A stretch of DNA of 64,000 nucleotides from Dietzia sp. NCCP-2495 (lineage in GTDB: Bacteria; Actinomycetota; Actinomycetes; Mycobacteriales; Mycobacteriaceae): positions 16,020 to 80,019 of the forward strand of contig NZ_BRVN01000014.1 of NCBI RefSeq assembly GCF_026011735.1. Reading direction: 5' to 3'. A program made the translations under genes and the position numbers. Of the stretch, positions 8,526-16,977 are shown in pieces (positions within the stretch are counted from its first letter, which is position 1; each line of letters starts with the position of its first letter). Under the pieces are notes generated by a model that saw only the letters and a program-made list of their open reading frames with translations, did not search any database and was not told the DNA's origin.

Positions 8526-9377
8526 TCAGTCGCGGAAGTAGCTCATCAGGCGCAGGATCTCGATGTACAGCCAGACCAGGGTCACGGCCAGGCCGAGGGC
8601 GACGCCCCAGGCCATCTTCGAGGGGGCGCCGGCGCGCACGAGGCGGTCGGCGTTGTCGAAGTCCATGAGGAAGCTGAACGCCGCGAGGCCGATGCACACC
8701 AGCGAGAAGACGATGGCGATCGGGCCGCCGTCACGCAGCGGGTTGAAGCCGAACAGCAGCGCGCCGACGAGGTTGCCGAGCATGAGCACCACGACGCCGA
8801 TGATCGCGGCGGTCATGAACCGGGTGAACTTGGGCGTCACTCGGACGGCGCCGGTCTTGTAGACGAACAACATTCCGGCGAACACGCCGAAGGTGCCGAG
8901 CACGGCCTGGCCGATCACGACACCGGCGCTGGCGCCGACGATGTCCATCGTGAACACGTGCGAGACCGCGCCGATGAACAGGCCCTCGAACGCGGCGTAG
9001 ATCAGGGTCACGGCCGCGGAGTCCATCTTGCGGCCGAAGGTGGCCACCAGGACGGTGATGAAACCGCCGATGCCACCGACCAGCAGCAGCGGCATGGCCA
9101 GACCTGCCGAGATCGACAGGTAGTAGGCGATGACGCCGATGACACCGATGACACCGAGGGTGATGCCGGTCTTGGACACCACGTCGTCGATCGTCATGGG
9201 CCGGTCGTCGGTCGCGAACTGCGGCTGCTGGGTCGCGTAACCGGGCTGGGCACCGAAGCCCTGCTGGCCGTACTGGCCCTGGTGGAAGGCCGCGCGGCCC
9301 GCGCCGCCGAGCGCGGTGGCGCCCTTCGCGGAGTCGGAGGACAGTGAACTGAAGACCGGGTTGCTGCTCTGGCGCAT
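8526..9377 (-). CDS. Bax inhibitor-1/YccA family membrane protein
   Basis: A 283-residue integral membrane protein. A Gly/Gln-rich cytosolic N-terminus of about 60 residues (QGQYGQQGFGAQPGY) is followed by seven hydrophobic helices with the family pattern, including LIYAAFEGLFIGAVSH, GQAVLGTFGVFAGMLFVYK and FSFLMDFDNADRLVRAGAP; the conserved acidic residues of the last helices are present (DFDNAD). Family members are thought to be pH- and calcium-linked channels or regulators; the actinobacterial role is unknown. It converges on the thiolase gene. Confidence 0.9.
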   Translation of the reverse strand: MRQSSNPVFSSLSSDSAKGATALGGAGRAAFHQGQYGQQGFGAQPGYATQQPQFATDDRPMTIDDVVSKTGITLGVIGVIGVIAYYLSISAGLAMPLLLVGGIGGFITVLVATFGRKMDSAAVTLIYAAFEGLFIGAVSHVFTMDIVGASAGVVIGQAVLGTFGVFAGMLFVYKTGAVRVTPKFTRFMTAAIIGVVVLMLGNLVGALLFGFNPLRDGGPIAIVFSLVCIGLAAFSFLMDFDNADRLVRAGAPSKMAWGVALGLAVTLVWLYIEILRLMSYFRD

Positions 9378-9410
9378 CGAGGTCCCTTCGAGATTGGTGG
9401 GGAAGGTCGT

Positions 9411-9624
9411 TTACCGAGAGTCCCCGCCGGGCGACCGACGAATCACTCGTACGTAGTCAACGCACGGGTTCACCTGGATGTTCCCGCCACGGAATTTTCC
9501 TTCACAATTCCTGTGAGAACGCGACGCACCTCCCCGCGACGCGCCTTCCTGCGACGCCACTCCCCTCGTCGCGCCGTCTCGCGAGTAGCTGGGTCCGGGC
9601 ACGTCGCGAGTAGCGGGGCCCGGG
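9411..9624. repeat. Short GC-rich direct repeats after the Excalibur gene
   Basis: A 22-base unit starting TCGCGAGTAGC occurs at 9579-9600 and again at 9604-9625 with two mismatches (25-base spacing), the second copy touching the stop of the Excalibur gene. Upstream, GCGACGC recurs three times at about 17-base spacing (about 9522-9556). I see no gene in this stretch. Confidence 0.5.
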
Positions 9625-10467
9625 CTATTCGCAGGCGACGCCGTCGTTGTCGCGATCGAGTTTCGGGGCGTAGCCGGGCTGTCCGCGATAGAGCGGCGCC
9701 GCCCCGGCAGCACGGGCCGCCGAGCAGTTCGCATACGACGCCGCCTGTGGGACCGCGGCGAGCGGGGCCGGCGCATAGGTGGGTGCCGGCGCATAGGTGG
9801 GCTCCGGAGCGTAGGCGGGGGCCGTCGGCACGTACGCGCGCGCCGTGGACGCCGGGTCCTGCGCAGGGACCGCAGCCGCCTCGGCAACCGCCACTTCGGT
9901 GACGGTGACGGTTGACGGTTCGGTCACGGCGGTGCTGGTCGGAGGGAGAGTCGTCGCCGTCGACGTCTGGGTCGTCGTCATGGTCGTCACGACGGGAGTC
10001 CGCACCGGTGACGCAGTGCCCGGCTCGGTCTCCACCGACGGCGTGACGATTCCACCTCCGATGAGCAGTGCCGCGGACGCTGTGCCGACCACCAGCCAGC
10101 GGCGCTCGACCGGAACCAGCGGCGTGTCCCATGAGAGCGGCGCCAGCGCGGCCGGGGCCACGAAGTCGGCCATCGTCTGCTGCGCCCTGGCCGCCTGCTG
10201 GTCGAGTCGGAAGTCCTCGTCCGCGCGGGTGCGGTCGGTGCGCTCGCAGTAGATCCACCAGGCTCCGGGTCCGGCGATCCCCGCACCGACCAGGATCATC
10301 CCGACGGACAGGCGGATACCGTCGCCGAACGTCGCCACCGCCGCCATCATCGTCAGTCCGCCGAGCACGAGCGCGGCCCATGCCAGGACGGGCTTCCACA
10401 CCGGCGGAGCGACGAACGTCGGCTCGGTCAGGTGCGGTCGAGACGGGGACGGCAGGACTATCGGCAT
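9625..10467 (-). CDS. Membrane protein with C-terminal Excalibur calcium-binding domain
   Basis: A 280-residue protein of unknown role. Two hydrophobic hairpins near the N-terminus (about 30-75) and one helix at about 125-140 anchor it; then follows a Thr/Val-rich and Pro/Ala/Tyr-rich linker with the repeat YAPAPTYAPAP. The C-terminus reads NCSAARAAGAAPL, then LDRDNDGVACE, which is the Excalibur domain, an extracellular calcium-binding motif related to the EF-hand (DxDxDGxxCE). The domain is usually displayed outside the membrane, where the linker may cross the cell wall. It reads away from the PadR gene. Confidence 0.8.
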   Translation of the reverse strand: MPIVLPSPSRPHLTEPTFVAPPVWKPVLAWAALVLGGLTMMAAVATFGDGIRLSVGMILVGAGIAGPGAWWIYCERTDRTRADEDFRLDQQAARAQQTMADFVAPAALAPLSWDTPLVPVERRWLVVGTASAALLIGGGIVTPSVETEPGTASPVRTPVVTTMTTTQTSTATTLPPTSTAVTEPSTVTVTEVAVAEAAAVPAQDPASTARAYVPTAPAYAPEPTYAPAPTYAPAPLAAVPQAASYANCSAARAAGAAPLYRGQPGYAPKLDRDNDGVACE

Positions 10468-10780
10468 GGTCGAGGGGCTTTCGAAACGAAGGGCGAGAGG
10501 GGCTCGTCCGACACTGCGGACGCGAGTACTTTAGCTGATGTTTTGCTTATTTTCCTAGTTGGGAGCCGTCACCGATATCGGCCGACGCGTCACACTCGCC
10601 CCGCTGCCAATCGAGACCCGCCCTGCCGCTCGCCCGTAACGCAGGGTCGCTCGGTCGCCGGCCGGCAGTGTCGGTAACGCCGTTTAACGACATGTCGTTG
10701 ACATTCTTTCGAGTGGCGTTGATACTCCTTCCATGCCGGTCGCCACACGGGCGGCCATCCAGCGGAGAAGGAGACGATCG
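10468..10780 (+). promoter_or_regulatory. padR promoter with palindromic operator
   Basis: No gene is seen in these 313 bases. TTGACA (10698-10703) and GATACT (10721-10726) are 17 bases apart, close to an ideal housekeeping promoter and unusually good for this window. The perfect 14-bp palindrome AACGACATGTCGTT (10686-10699) overlaps the -35 box, and ATGT-N5-ACAT runs across it. PadR repressors bind dyads containing ATGT/ACAT, so autoregulation is likely. An AGAAGGAGA ribosome site ends at about 10774. Confidence 0.75.
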
Positions 10781-11605
10781 ATGCGCAGTCACGACGTCAA
10801 TCACGGCCCGGGCGGATTCGACCCGGACAGGTTCGGCCCGGAGGGGTTCGGTCGGCCCGGACACGGCGGGCACCCGTTCAGCTTCGGACAGACAGGACAA
10901 CGCGGAGGACGCGGCCACACCCGCGGCCACGACCATCCGCGTGGTCACGGCCGCGGAGGCCATGGACACGATCATCGCGGCGGACCCTTCGGCCAGGCGG
11001 GCCCGTTCGGCCCCGGCGGCCCGTTCGGCCCGGGCGGCCCGTTCGGTCCGGGCGGACCGTTCGGCCCCGGTGGGACGTTCGGCTCCGACGGCCCCTTCGG
11101 GGGCGGACCGGGCGGGCGGGGTCGCGGTCCCCGGCGCAGTTCCGGGGGACGACGACGTCGAGGAGACGTCCGCCATGGAGCACTGCTCCTCCTCGCGGAG
11201 GGCCCCATGAACGGCTACGGGATCATCCGTGAGCTGGCGGAGCGGAGCGGCGGCACGTGGCGGCCGAGTTCGGGAGCCGTCTACCCGGCGCTGGCCATGC
11301 TCGAGGATGAGCAGCTGATCGGTCCCGCCGAGGACGCGGGCCCGAAGCACTACCAGCTCACCGACGCCGGCCGGGCCGAGGTCGAGCGACTCAGCGAACG
11401 TCCCGCCCCCTGGGAGGACGCCACCGAGGAGGCGGCCGACCGACTCGGCGGCAACGCGGAGCTGTGGAAGGCGTTCGGCGACGCCGCGATGGCGGTGCGT
11501 GCCGTGGTCCAGACCGGTGACGACGCGGCCGCCACCGCCGCCGCGGAGGAACTCGTCGCCCTGCGAAAGCGGCTCTACGGACTACTCGCCGACGGGCCCG
11601 CCTGA
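10781..11605 (+). CDS. PadR family transcriptional regulator with Gly/Pro/Phe-rich N-terminus
   Basis: 274 residues. The C-terminal ~150 carry the PadR winged helix (ALLLLAEGPMNGYGIIRELA, then SSGAVYPALAMLEDEQLI and KHYQLTDAGRAEVERL) followed by the helical dimerisation domain. The first ~120 residues are low complexity: His/Gly-rich (GRGGHGHDHRGG), then about five tandem copies of GPFGPGG, and a basic GRRRRG. Such an N-terminus is several times longer than in ordinary PadR proteins. The ATG at 10781 is preferred over one at 10733 because of the strong ribosome site just upstream and because 10733 would fall near the predicted transcription start. It is probably a ligand-responsive repressor of an efflux or stress gene not identified here. 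Confidence 0.88.
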   Translation: MRSHDVNHGPGGFDPDRFGPEGFGRPGHGGHPFSFGQTGQRGGRGHTRGHDHPRGHGRGGHGHDHRGGPFGQAGPFGPGGPFGPGGPFGPGGPFGPGGTFGSDGPFGGGPGGRGRGPRRSSGGRRRRGDVRHGALLLLAEGPMNGYGIIRELAERSGGTWRPSSGAVYPALAMLEDEQLIGPAEDAGPKHYQLTDAGRAEVERLSERPAPWEDATEEAADRLGGNAELWKAFGDAAMAVRAVVQTGDDAAATAAAEELVALRKRLYGLLADGPA

Positions 11606-11699
11606 CGCTGATGTCGGGACGACACCGATCTGCCGATCGGCGCCCAGACCGCACCCGGATGCGCTATATGTGACTCAGGGCACAGTTGGGTGGGCGTAC

Positions 11700-12449
11700 A
11701 TGGGAATGCGAACTCGGGCGGGTCGGGCGGGCCTTGTCATCGTCGTCACGGTTGCCACCTCGGGGCTCGTCACGTCCGCGCTCGTCACCGCCGTGACACC
11801 CGGTGGCCCCGCGGCACCGCCCGCCCACGCGACACAGCCCGCCCACGCAGCGCCGGCCGTCCAGGCGACGTCGGCGACCACCGCGGTGGAGGACAATCCC
11901 CACGGCGAACGAGGCGGCGGGTTCTCCTCGTCCCTTCCCGTCGACAGTCAGGCATTGCGCCCGCTGCTCGACCGGGCCCGGGCCTCCGGCGCCGACCCCG
12001 CGAGCTACAGCACCCTGACCAGGCAGTACTGGCTCGCCGTAGGGGCGGAGAACGCCGGGATCGACCTGAACGACTGGGTTCCCGCCCGGGGACTGGAGGC
12101 CAACCTCGCCACGGTCGACAAGGTCTACGTCAACTACCTACGGCTGGCGAGCCTGGGACAGTTCCGGCCCCTGACTGTGCAGGCGGAGGTCGACGGGCGA
12201 CACCTGACCGTCCACACTCCCCTGCCCGCCTTCAACTGGGCCGACCGCGAACCCCGCTGGGAGTACATCGAGCAGGAACTCGTGCCCCGGCAGCGCGAGC
12301 TGGTGCAGGACCGGCCCGCGGAGGCGCAGCGGGTGCTTGGCGTGGAGTTCCGGCAGCGCGCGGAGCAGAACCGGATACTGCAGCGACTGCCGGTGTTCCT
12401 GGCGGAGATGACCAGCGGCTGGGCGGTGGTGCCGGCCGAGCCGGAGTGA
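11700..12449 (+). CDS. Secreted protein of unknown function
   Basis: A 249-residue protein with a clear Sec-type signal: MGMRTRAGRAG, a hydrophobic core (LVIVVTVATSGLVTSALV) and an Ala/Pro/His-rich stretch. The mature part is soluble and mostly helical with segments such as LTRQYWLAVGAENAGIDLND and QRVLGVEFRQRAEQNRIL. I do not recognise the family. An ATG two codons downstream (11706) is an equally possible start. It follows the padR gene by 94 bases without an obvious terminator, so co-transcription is possible. Confidence 0.7.
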   Translation: MGMRTRAGRAGLVIVVTVATSGLVTSALVTAVTPGGPAAPPAHATQPAHAAPAVQATSATTAVEDNPHGERGGGFSSSLPVDSQALRPLLDRARASGADPASYSTLTRQYWLAVGAENAGIDLNDWVPARGLEANLATVDKVYVNYLRLASLGQFRPLTVQAEVDGRHLTVHTPLPAFNWADREPRWEYIEQELVPRQRELVQDRPAEAQRVLGVEFRQRAEQNRILQRLPVFLAEMTSGWAVVPAEPE

Positions 12450-12525
12450 GATCGCGCGGGTAGCCGCGGGTAGCGACGGCGGCTGGTTGACGCCATGCCG
12501 ACGGCGCGTCGTGCATACTCGCCGC

Positions 12526-12852
12526 ATGCCTGAGCACCTGTTCGTGTACGGAACCCTCGCGCCGGGCCGGCCCAACGCCCATGTGCTCGCCGATGTGCCG
12601 GGCACCTGGCGGCCCGCGGTGATCTCCGGTTCGCTCGAGGCCCGGGGCTGGGGTGCTGCACAGGGGTTTCCCGGGATCGTGCTGGGAACCGACGGTGAGG
12701 TGGCCGGCCAGGTGTTCAGCTCACCGGAACTGCCCGAACACTGGGATCGGCTCGACGAGTTCGAGGGTGACGAGTACTCGCGCGTGACCGTGCGGGCACG
12801 GCTCGACGGGGGCGGAACCGTCGATGCGCAGGTGTACGCGCTACGCGACTGA
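12526..12852 (+). CDS. Gamma-glutamylcyclotransferase-like (AIG2/GGCT fold) protein
   Basis: A 108-residue single-domain protein. It begins MPEHLFVYGTLAPGRPN; the FVYGTL block is the substrate-binding signature of the GGCT-like fold, and LDEFEGDEYSR carries the conserved Glu and Tyr (ExxxYxR). Family members cyclise gamma-glutamyl-amines or act on related amides; the substrate here cannot be told. A CATACT hexamer ends seven bases before the ATG, so the mRNA may be leaderless. Confidence 0.85.
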   Translation: MPEHLFVYGTLAPGRPNAHVLADVPGTWRPAVISGSLEARGWGAAQGFPGIVLGTDGEVAGQVFSSPELPEHWDRLDEFEGDEYSRVTVRARLDGGGTVDAQVYALRD

Positions 12853-12869
12853 CACGGATTCGGACACGG

Positions 12870-13676
12870 TCATCGCAGGGCGATCCTGTGGTTCCACGAC
12901 CGGGCCGTGCGCCACAGGCAGACCGCGGCGACCACCAGTATCACCACCACGCCAAACGGCATCACGTCGCTGCTGGAGGTGCCCGCCGTCATCTCGTCGA
13001 GGAGATGGAACGGGACGACCCCGAGCCGGTCGCCGTCTATGCCGATCCCGAACGGGATGGCCAGCAATCCGAGGAAGGTCACGACCTGGACGACGAGGTA
13101 GACGCCCACGAACACCACGATCGGGCCACCCGCACCGAGTCCGACGAGCCGCTTCTCATGCCCGATCGACACGGAGAAGTAGTAGAAGATCGGCCACACG
13201 CCGATGTAGGCGAGGAGTAGAAGTGCGGCCCCGACGAGCATCCATGCGGGCATGACCCCGGTGGCCTGCTGCCAGAGTTCGCGCGGACCGGGCGGTGCGG
13301 CCTCCAGTGTCCACTCCGCCACCTGCCGGATGAGCAGCCCCATGACCACCGCCCACACCAGAGCTACGAGGCTGGCGAGGGCGCTCCACGCCAGCTTCGC
13401 GCGGAACACGGTGCCACCCCGGATCGGCAGCGAGTGTGTGAAGTAGCCGGTGCGCCCGAACCCCGAACGCCAGAAGTCGGCGGCGAGCAGGAGCTGCGTG
13501 GCCGGGACGAGGAGGCACACTCCCCCGATGGACACGATCAGTCCGAAGGTGGCGAGGATCGACCCGAGAGGGAGAAGGAGGCAGCCGAGGAGCACCACGA
13601 GGGTGACGACGCCGGCGAGGGCCCCGAGCGGCGCGCGCGTGCGGAGCCACTCGTGCTTGAGCAGTGTGGTGGTCAT
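12870..13676 (-). CDS. ABC-2 type transporter permease
   Basis: A 268-residue inner-membrane permease with six hydrophobic segments (for example GALAGVVTLVVLLGCLLLP, WMLVGAALLLLAYIGVWPIF and VVVILVVAAVCLW). It begins MTTTLLKHEWLRTRAP, typical of YtrC/D-like ABC-2 exporters, and ends ARSWNHRIALR. Third gene of the leftward operon GntR-ATPase-permease; its ATG overlaps the ATPase stop by four bases. The substrate is unknown; related YtrA-controlled exporters respond to cell-wall antibiotics. Confidence 0.88.
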   Translation of the reverse strand: MTTTLLKHEWLRTRAPLGALAGVVTLVVLLGCLLLPLGSILATFGLIVSIGGVCLLVPATQLLLAADFWRSGFGRTGYFTHSLPIRGGTVFRAKLAWSALASLVALVWAVVMGLLIRQVAEWTLEAAPPGPRELWQQATGVMPAWMLVGAALLLLAYIGVWPIFYYFSVSIGHEKRLVGLGAGGPIVVFVGVYLVVQVVTFLGLLAIPFGIGIDGDRLGVVPFHLLDEMTAGTSSSDVMPFGVVVILVVAAVCLWRTARSWNHRIALR

Positions 13677-14416
13677 CGGTACATCTCCCTGAAGATCTGG
13701 TCGAGACTGGCGGAGTGGTGCGCGCGCAGGTCGTCGGCGTCGCCCTGGGCGATCACGCGGCCGTGGCGCATCATCACCACGCCGTCGAGGAGCGGCTCGA
13801 GGTCGTGCACGAGGTGCGTCGAGATGAGCAGGAGCGAGTCCTCGTCGAGGCTGCGCAGCATGCCGTCGAGGATGAGCTGGCGCGCGGCCGGGTCGACGCC
13901 GGAGATCGGTTCGTCGAGCAGGAACACGCAGGCGTCGCGGGACATGGCGAGCGAGATCTGCACCTTCTCGCGCATGCCCTTGCTCATCTCCTTGAGCCGC
14001 GTGGACTCACTCAGGCCGAAGAAGCCGATGAGGTCCCGCGCTTTCTCCCGCTGGAAATCGGCGAAGAAGTCCGAATACAGGTCGAGGCAGTAGCTCACCC
14101 GCGCCGAGTCGGGAAGGAAGCTGGTGTCGGGCAGGAACGACACGAGCGCCTTGGACTCGGGACCGGGGGCGTGACCGGCGATGCTCACGTGACCGGAGTA
14201 TCCGGCCAGGACACCGGCGAGGATCTTGAGCAGGGTGGTCTTGCCGCAGCCGTTCTCCCCGAGAAGGCCGACGATCTGCCCGGAACGGGCGGTCATCTCG
14301 AGACCGTCGAGTGCGCGGACCGCACCGTACTCCATGGTCAGGTCGCGCACGTCGATCAGCGGGGCGGACCCGGGTCCGGACTGTTCCGCGTCGTGGGCGG
14401 CGGTGTGATCGGTCAT
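13673..14416 (-). CDS. ABC transporter ATP-binding protein (exporter type)
   Basis: A 247-residue ATPase that powers the neighbouring permease. Walker A GENGCGKTTLL (about residue 60), signature MSKGMREKVQ in place of LSGGQ (about 150), Walker B CVFLLDEPISGVDP (about 170) and the switch His in LISTHLVHDL. The degenerate signature KGMRE is usual for the YtrB/antibiotic-exporter branch. The ATG at 14416 follows a perfect GGAGGAGG and lies one base after the gntR stop. Confidence 0.92.
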   Translation of the reverse strand: MTDHTAAHDAEQSGPGSAPLIDVRDLTMEYGAVRALDGLEMTARSGQIVGLLGENGCGKTTLLKILAGVLAGYSGHVSIAGHAPGPESKALVSFLPDTSFLPDSARVSYCLDLYSDFFADFQREKARDLIGFFGLSESTRLKEMSKGMREKVQISLAMSRDACVFLLDEPISGVDPAARQLILDGMLRSLDEDSLLLISTHLVHDLEPLLDGVVMMRHGRVIAQGDADDLRAHHSASLDQIFREMYR

Positions 14417-14417
14417 C

Positions 14418-14816
14418 TCAGCCTCCTCCGCCGGCCGGAACGTCAGTGGTGTGGTGCTCATTGCTGTCCCATCTCTCGTCGAGCAGCGTGCGGGCGCGGT
14501 CGCGGACCATCCCGAGACCGCGCACTCGTCGGATGAACTCGTCCGTGGCATCGGCGGCCAGCTCGGCGCGCACCGCGTCGATTCGCTCGTCGTCGCTGGT
14601 GACGAAGCGACCGGTCGCCCGTTCTGATCGACACAGTTCGAGTCGCTCGAGTTCGGCGAGCGCCCGTTGTGCCGTGTTGGGGTTGACGCCGAGGTCGGCG
14701 GCCAACTCCCGGACGCCGGGCATCTTCTCGCCCGCCGCCCACTCCCCCGTCACGATGCGCCGCGAGAACTCGCGGACGAGCTGCACCCAGATCGGGGACG
14801 AGGTGTCGAACTGCAT
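14418..14816 (-). CDS. GntR family regulator (YtrA subfamily)
   Basis: A 132-residue regulator: an N-terminal winged helix (SSPIWVQLVREFSRRIVTGE, then VRELAADLGVNPNTAQRAL) and only a short helical C-terminus of about 55 residues, the hallmark of the YtrA group, which repress adjacent ABC exporters. It ends in PAGGGG and lies one base before the ATPase gene. The ATG follows GGAGGGG. A perfect dyad lies just upstream (14837-14858). Confidence 0.92.
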   Translation of the reverse strand: MQFDTSSPIWVQLVREFSRRIVTGEWAAGEKMPGVRELAADLGVNPNTAQRALAELERLELCRSERATGRFVTSDDERIDAVRAELAADATDEFIRRVRGLGMVRDRARTLLDERWDSNEHHTTDVPAGGGG

Positions 14817-14836
14817 CGCAGCACCCCTCCGTATCG

Positions 14837-14858
14837 CTGTATTAGTACCTTAATACAG
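14837..14858 (-). promoter_or_regulatory. GntR (YtrA-type) operator
   Basis: CTGTATTA (14837-14844) and TAATACAG (14851-14858) form a perfect 8-bp inverted repeat around GTACCT, an AT-rich island in GC-rich DNA, 20 bases before the gntR start. YtrA-type sites share the GTA...TAC form, so autorepression of the whole ABC operon is likely. Confidence 0.75.
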
Positions 14859-14982
14859 TGACACTATGTGGGCGCCGAGTCAATAGCCGCAGCGTCACAT
14901 GCCGCAGAGCCAATAGCTGGATGCCCCCTGGACCGGTTCCCGCCCGCGCGCCCGTGTCGTACCCAGGCGGTACAACATCGCC

Positions 14983-15471
14983 ATGGGACCTGCATTCGGA
15001 GACGAACTCATCTGGATGGACGCCGTGACGTTGTACGAGGACGGTATGCACGCCGACGATGTGTGTCGGCGTTACGGCATCTCCCGCCGCACGCTCGCCA
15101 GGTGGTGCGACTGGTTCGACTTTCGCGCTACCTGGCCGAACCCCGACCGACAGCCGCCCGTCCCCTCCCCCGCCCCGGATTACGCGCCGACGCGTCGGCG
15201 ACAAGTGAACGAACCGGTGGAGGCATCTCCGGAGAGATACGACGGACGCCTCCGGCCACCTGGTGGCGATTGTGCCGCCGTTGTTCGTCTCGCCTCGTGC
15301 TATCCGTTCTCAGCCTGCTCGGCGTGCGCGGCCTGCTCCGCCTCGTCAGCCAGGGCCTGGGCCACCGGCGCCTCGGTCTGGGCGGTGTTGCGCAGGAACC
15401 ACACGCCGACCACGGTGACCAGCGAGATCACCGCACCAGCGATCAGTGCGTTGTGGACGCCGTTCATCTGA
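14983..15471 (+). CDS. Possible helix-turn-helix protein, 3' part antisense to MFS gene
   Basis: An open frame of 162 codons whose first ~60 residues look real: DAVTLYEDGMHADDVCRRYG and ISRRTLARWCDWFD form a homeodomain-like helix-turn-helix such as those in transposases and small regulators. From about 15300 onward it runs antisense to the MFS exporter and becomes Ala/Ser/Cys-rich, which is not protein-like. It may be a remnant whose own end was lost, or a small gene overlapping its convergent neighbour. No clear ribosome site is visible. Confidence 0.35.
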   Translation: MGPAFGDELIWMDAVTLYEDGMHADDVCRRYGISRRTLARWCDWFDFRATWPNPDRQPPVPSPAPDYAPTRRRQVNEPVEASPERYDGRLRPPGGDCAAVVRLASCYPFSACSACAACSASSARAWATGASVWAVLRRNHTPTTVTSEITAPAISALWTPFI

Positions 15472-16817
15472 GCCGCCACGGCATCCTCGCCACTCTCGCC
15501 GCCGGCCACCTGACCGAGCGTCATCACGGTGATGAACAGGGCGGTGCCGGCCGCCGCGGCGACCTGCTGCAGTGTGGTGAGCAGCGCCGAGCCGTGGGAG
15601 TACAGATGCGGCTCGAGCGACCCCAGGGCCGAGGTCATGAGCGGCGAGAACAGCAGCGCGAGGCCGAACGTCAGTGTCACGTGGAAGACCACGACCGTGC
15701 CGAGCGAGGAGTCGGTACCGAGGGTCGTCATGCCCCACAGACCCGCCGAGGCCAGGATCGACCCGGGAATGATCAGCGGGCGCGGGCCGACCTTGTCGTA
15801 GAGGCGTCCCACGAACCAGCCGAGGACGCCCATGACCAGGCCGCCGGGCAGCAGCGCAAGGCCGGCCTCGAGCGTGGTCGAGCCCAGCACCTGCTGCATG
15901 TAGATCGGCAGCAGGATCAGCACGCCGAACAGCGACATCATGGCGATGAGCATGAGCACCAGGGCCACGGTGAAGGTGGGCGAGGCGAACGCCCGCACGT
16001 CGAGGAGAGCATTGCCCTTGAGCGCCAACTGGCGCCACACGAACACCGCGAGTGCGAGCACGCCGACGATCACCGGGATCCACGGGGAGACGAGCGCGTT
16101 GCCCATGGCGGCCTCGCCGATCGAGCTGAGACCGTAGATCAGGCCGGCGAAGCCGAGCGCCGACAGAACACCCGAGAGGATGTCCAGCGGGACATTGCGG
16201 TTCTCCGTGACGTTGCGGATCAGCGCGCCGCCGGCGATCAGTGCCAGCACAGCGATCGGCAGGACCGACCAGAACATCCAGCGCCAGCTCAGCGAGTCCA
16301 GCACCACGCCGCCGACCGTCGGCCCGATGGCGGGCGCCACGGCGATCACGATGGAGATGATGCCCATCGTCCGACCGCGGCGATCTGCGGGCACGACGTT
16401 GAGAACAGTGGTCATGAGCAGGGGCATCATGATCGCCGTGCCGACGGCCTGCACCACGCGCCCGGCGACGAGCATGGGGAACACCGTCGCGAGAGATGCC
16501 AGAACCGTACCGGCGGTGAACGTGCTCATCGCGATGACAAAGACGGTCCGCAGCGGGAACCGCACGAGCATCCACCCGGTGAACGGGATGACCACGGCCA
16601 TCGTGAGCATGAAGGCCGTGGTGAGCCACTGCGCGGTGGCCGCGGTGACCTCGAACTCGGCCATCAGGTCGGGCAGCGCCACGGACATGATGGTCTCGTT
16701 GAGGATCACCACGAACGCGGCCGCGACGAGCAGCGAGATGAGCCTGATCGTGGCTGCGGGCAGTCGGGGGGATTCGGTACTGCTGCCGTGGTCGGCGGCA
16801 GTGGACTGAGACGTCAC
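15300..16817 (-). CDS. MFS drug exporter, DHA2 (EmrB/QacA) family
   Basis: A 505-residue proton-driven exporter with 14 predicted membrane helices. Motif C of drug antiporters appears as IVIAVAPAIGPTVGG (about residue 155), and the cytoplasmic loops carry RFPLRT and DRRGRTMG. The first helix contains the DHA2 pattern ILNETIMSVALPDL. The C-terminus is Ala/Glu-rich. It reads leftward; upstream lies TACGTA within AATACGTACTA as a possible operator. The substrate is unknown. Confidence 0.93.
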   Translation of the reverse strand: MTSQSTAADHGSSTESPRLPAATIRLISLLVAAAFVVILNETIMSVALPDLMAEFEVTAATAQWLTTAFMLTMAVVIPFTGWMLVRFPLRTVFVIAMSTFTAGTVLASLATVFPMLVAGRVVQAVGTAIMMPLLMTTVLNVVPADRRGRTMGIISIVIAVAPAIGPTVGGVVLDSLSWRWMFWSVLPIAVLALIAGGALIRNVTENRNVPLDILSGVLSALGFAGLIYGLSSIGEAAMGNALVSPWIPVIVGVLALAVFVWRQLALKGNALLDVRAFASPTFTVALVLMLIAMMSLFGVLILLPIYMQQVLGSTTLEAGLALLPGGLVMGVLGWFVGRLYDKVGPRPLIIPGSILASAGLWGMTTLGTDSSLGTVVVFHVTLTFGLALLFSPLMTSALGSLEPHLYSHGSALLTTLQQVAAAAGTALFITVMTLGQVAGGESGEDAVAAQMNGVHNALIAGAVISLVTVVGVWFLRNTAQTEAPVAQALADEAEQAAHAEQAENG

Positions 16818-16977
16818 GGGTCGTCCTTATGAAATACGTACTACGGGAAAAGAGGACAAAGTCCGGGCGGCACGTCGCCGCGCACGGGAACCAGCGAACC
16901 CTACCCGACCACTCTTCCGCGACGCCCGTCAAGTGACGAGCGTTACCTCGCGTGAGCCGGTCGTGCAGAAGCAGCGC

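Noticed and set aside
12824..13255. 143-codon plus-strand frame after the GGCT-like gene
   Set aside because: Antisense to the ABC permease, Arg/Ser-rich, no signals.
14868..16832. 654-codon plus-strand frame
   Set aside because: Antisense to the MFS exporter; His/Arg/Asp-rich, no domain.
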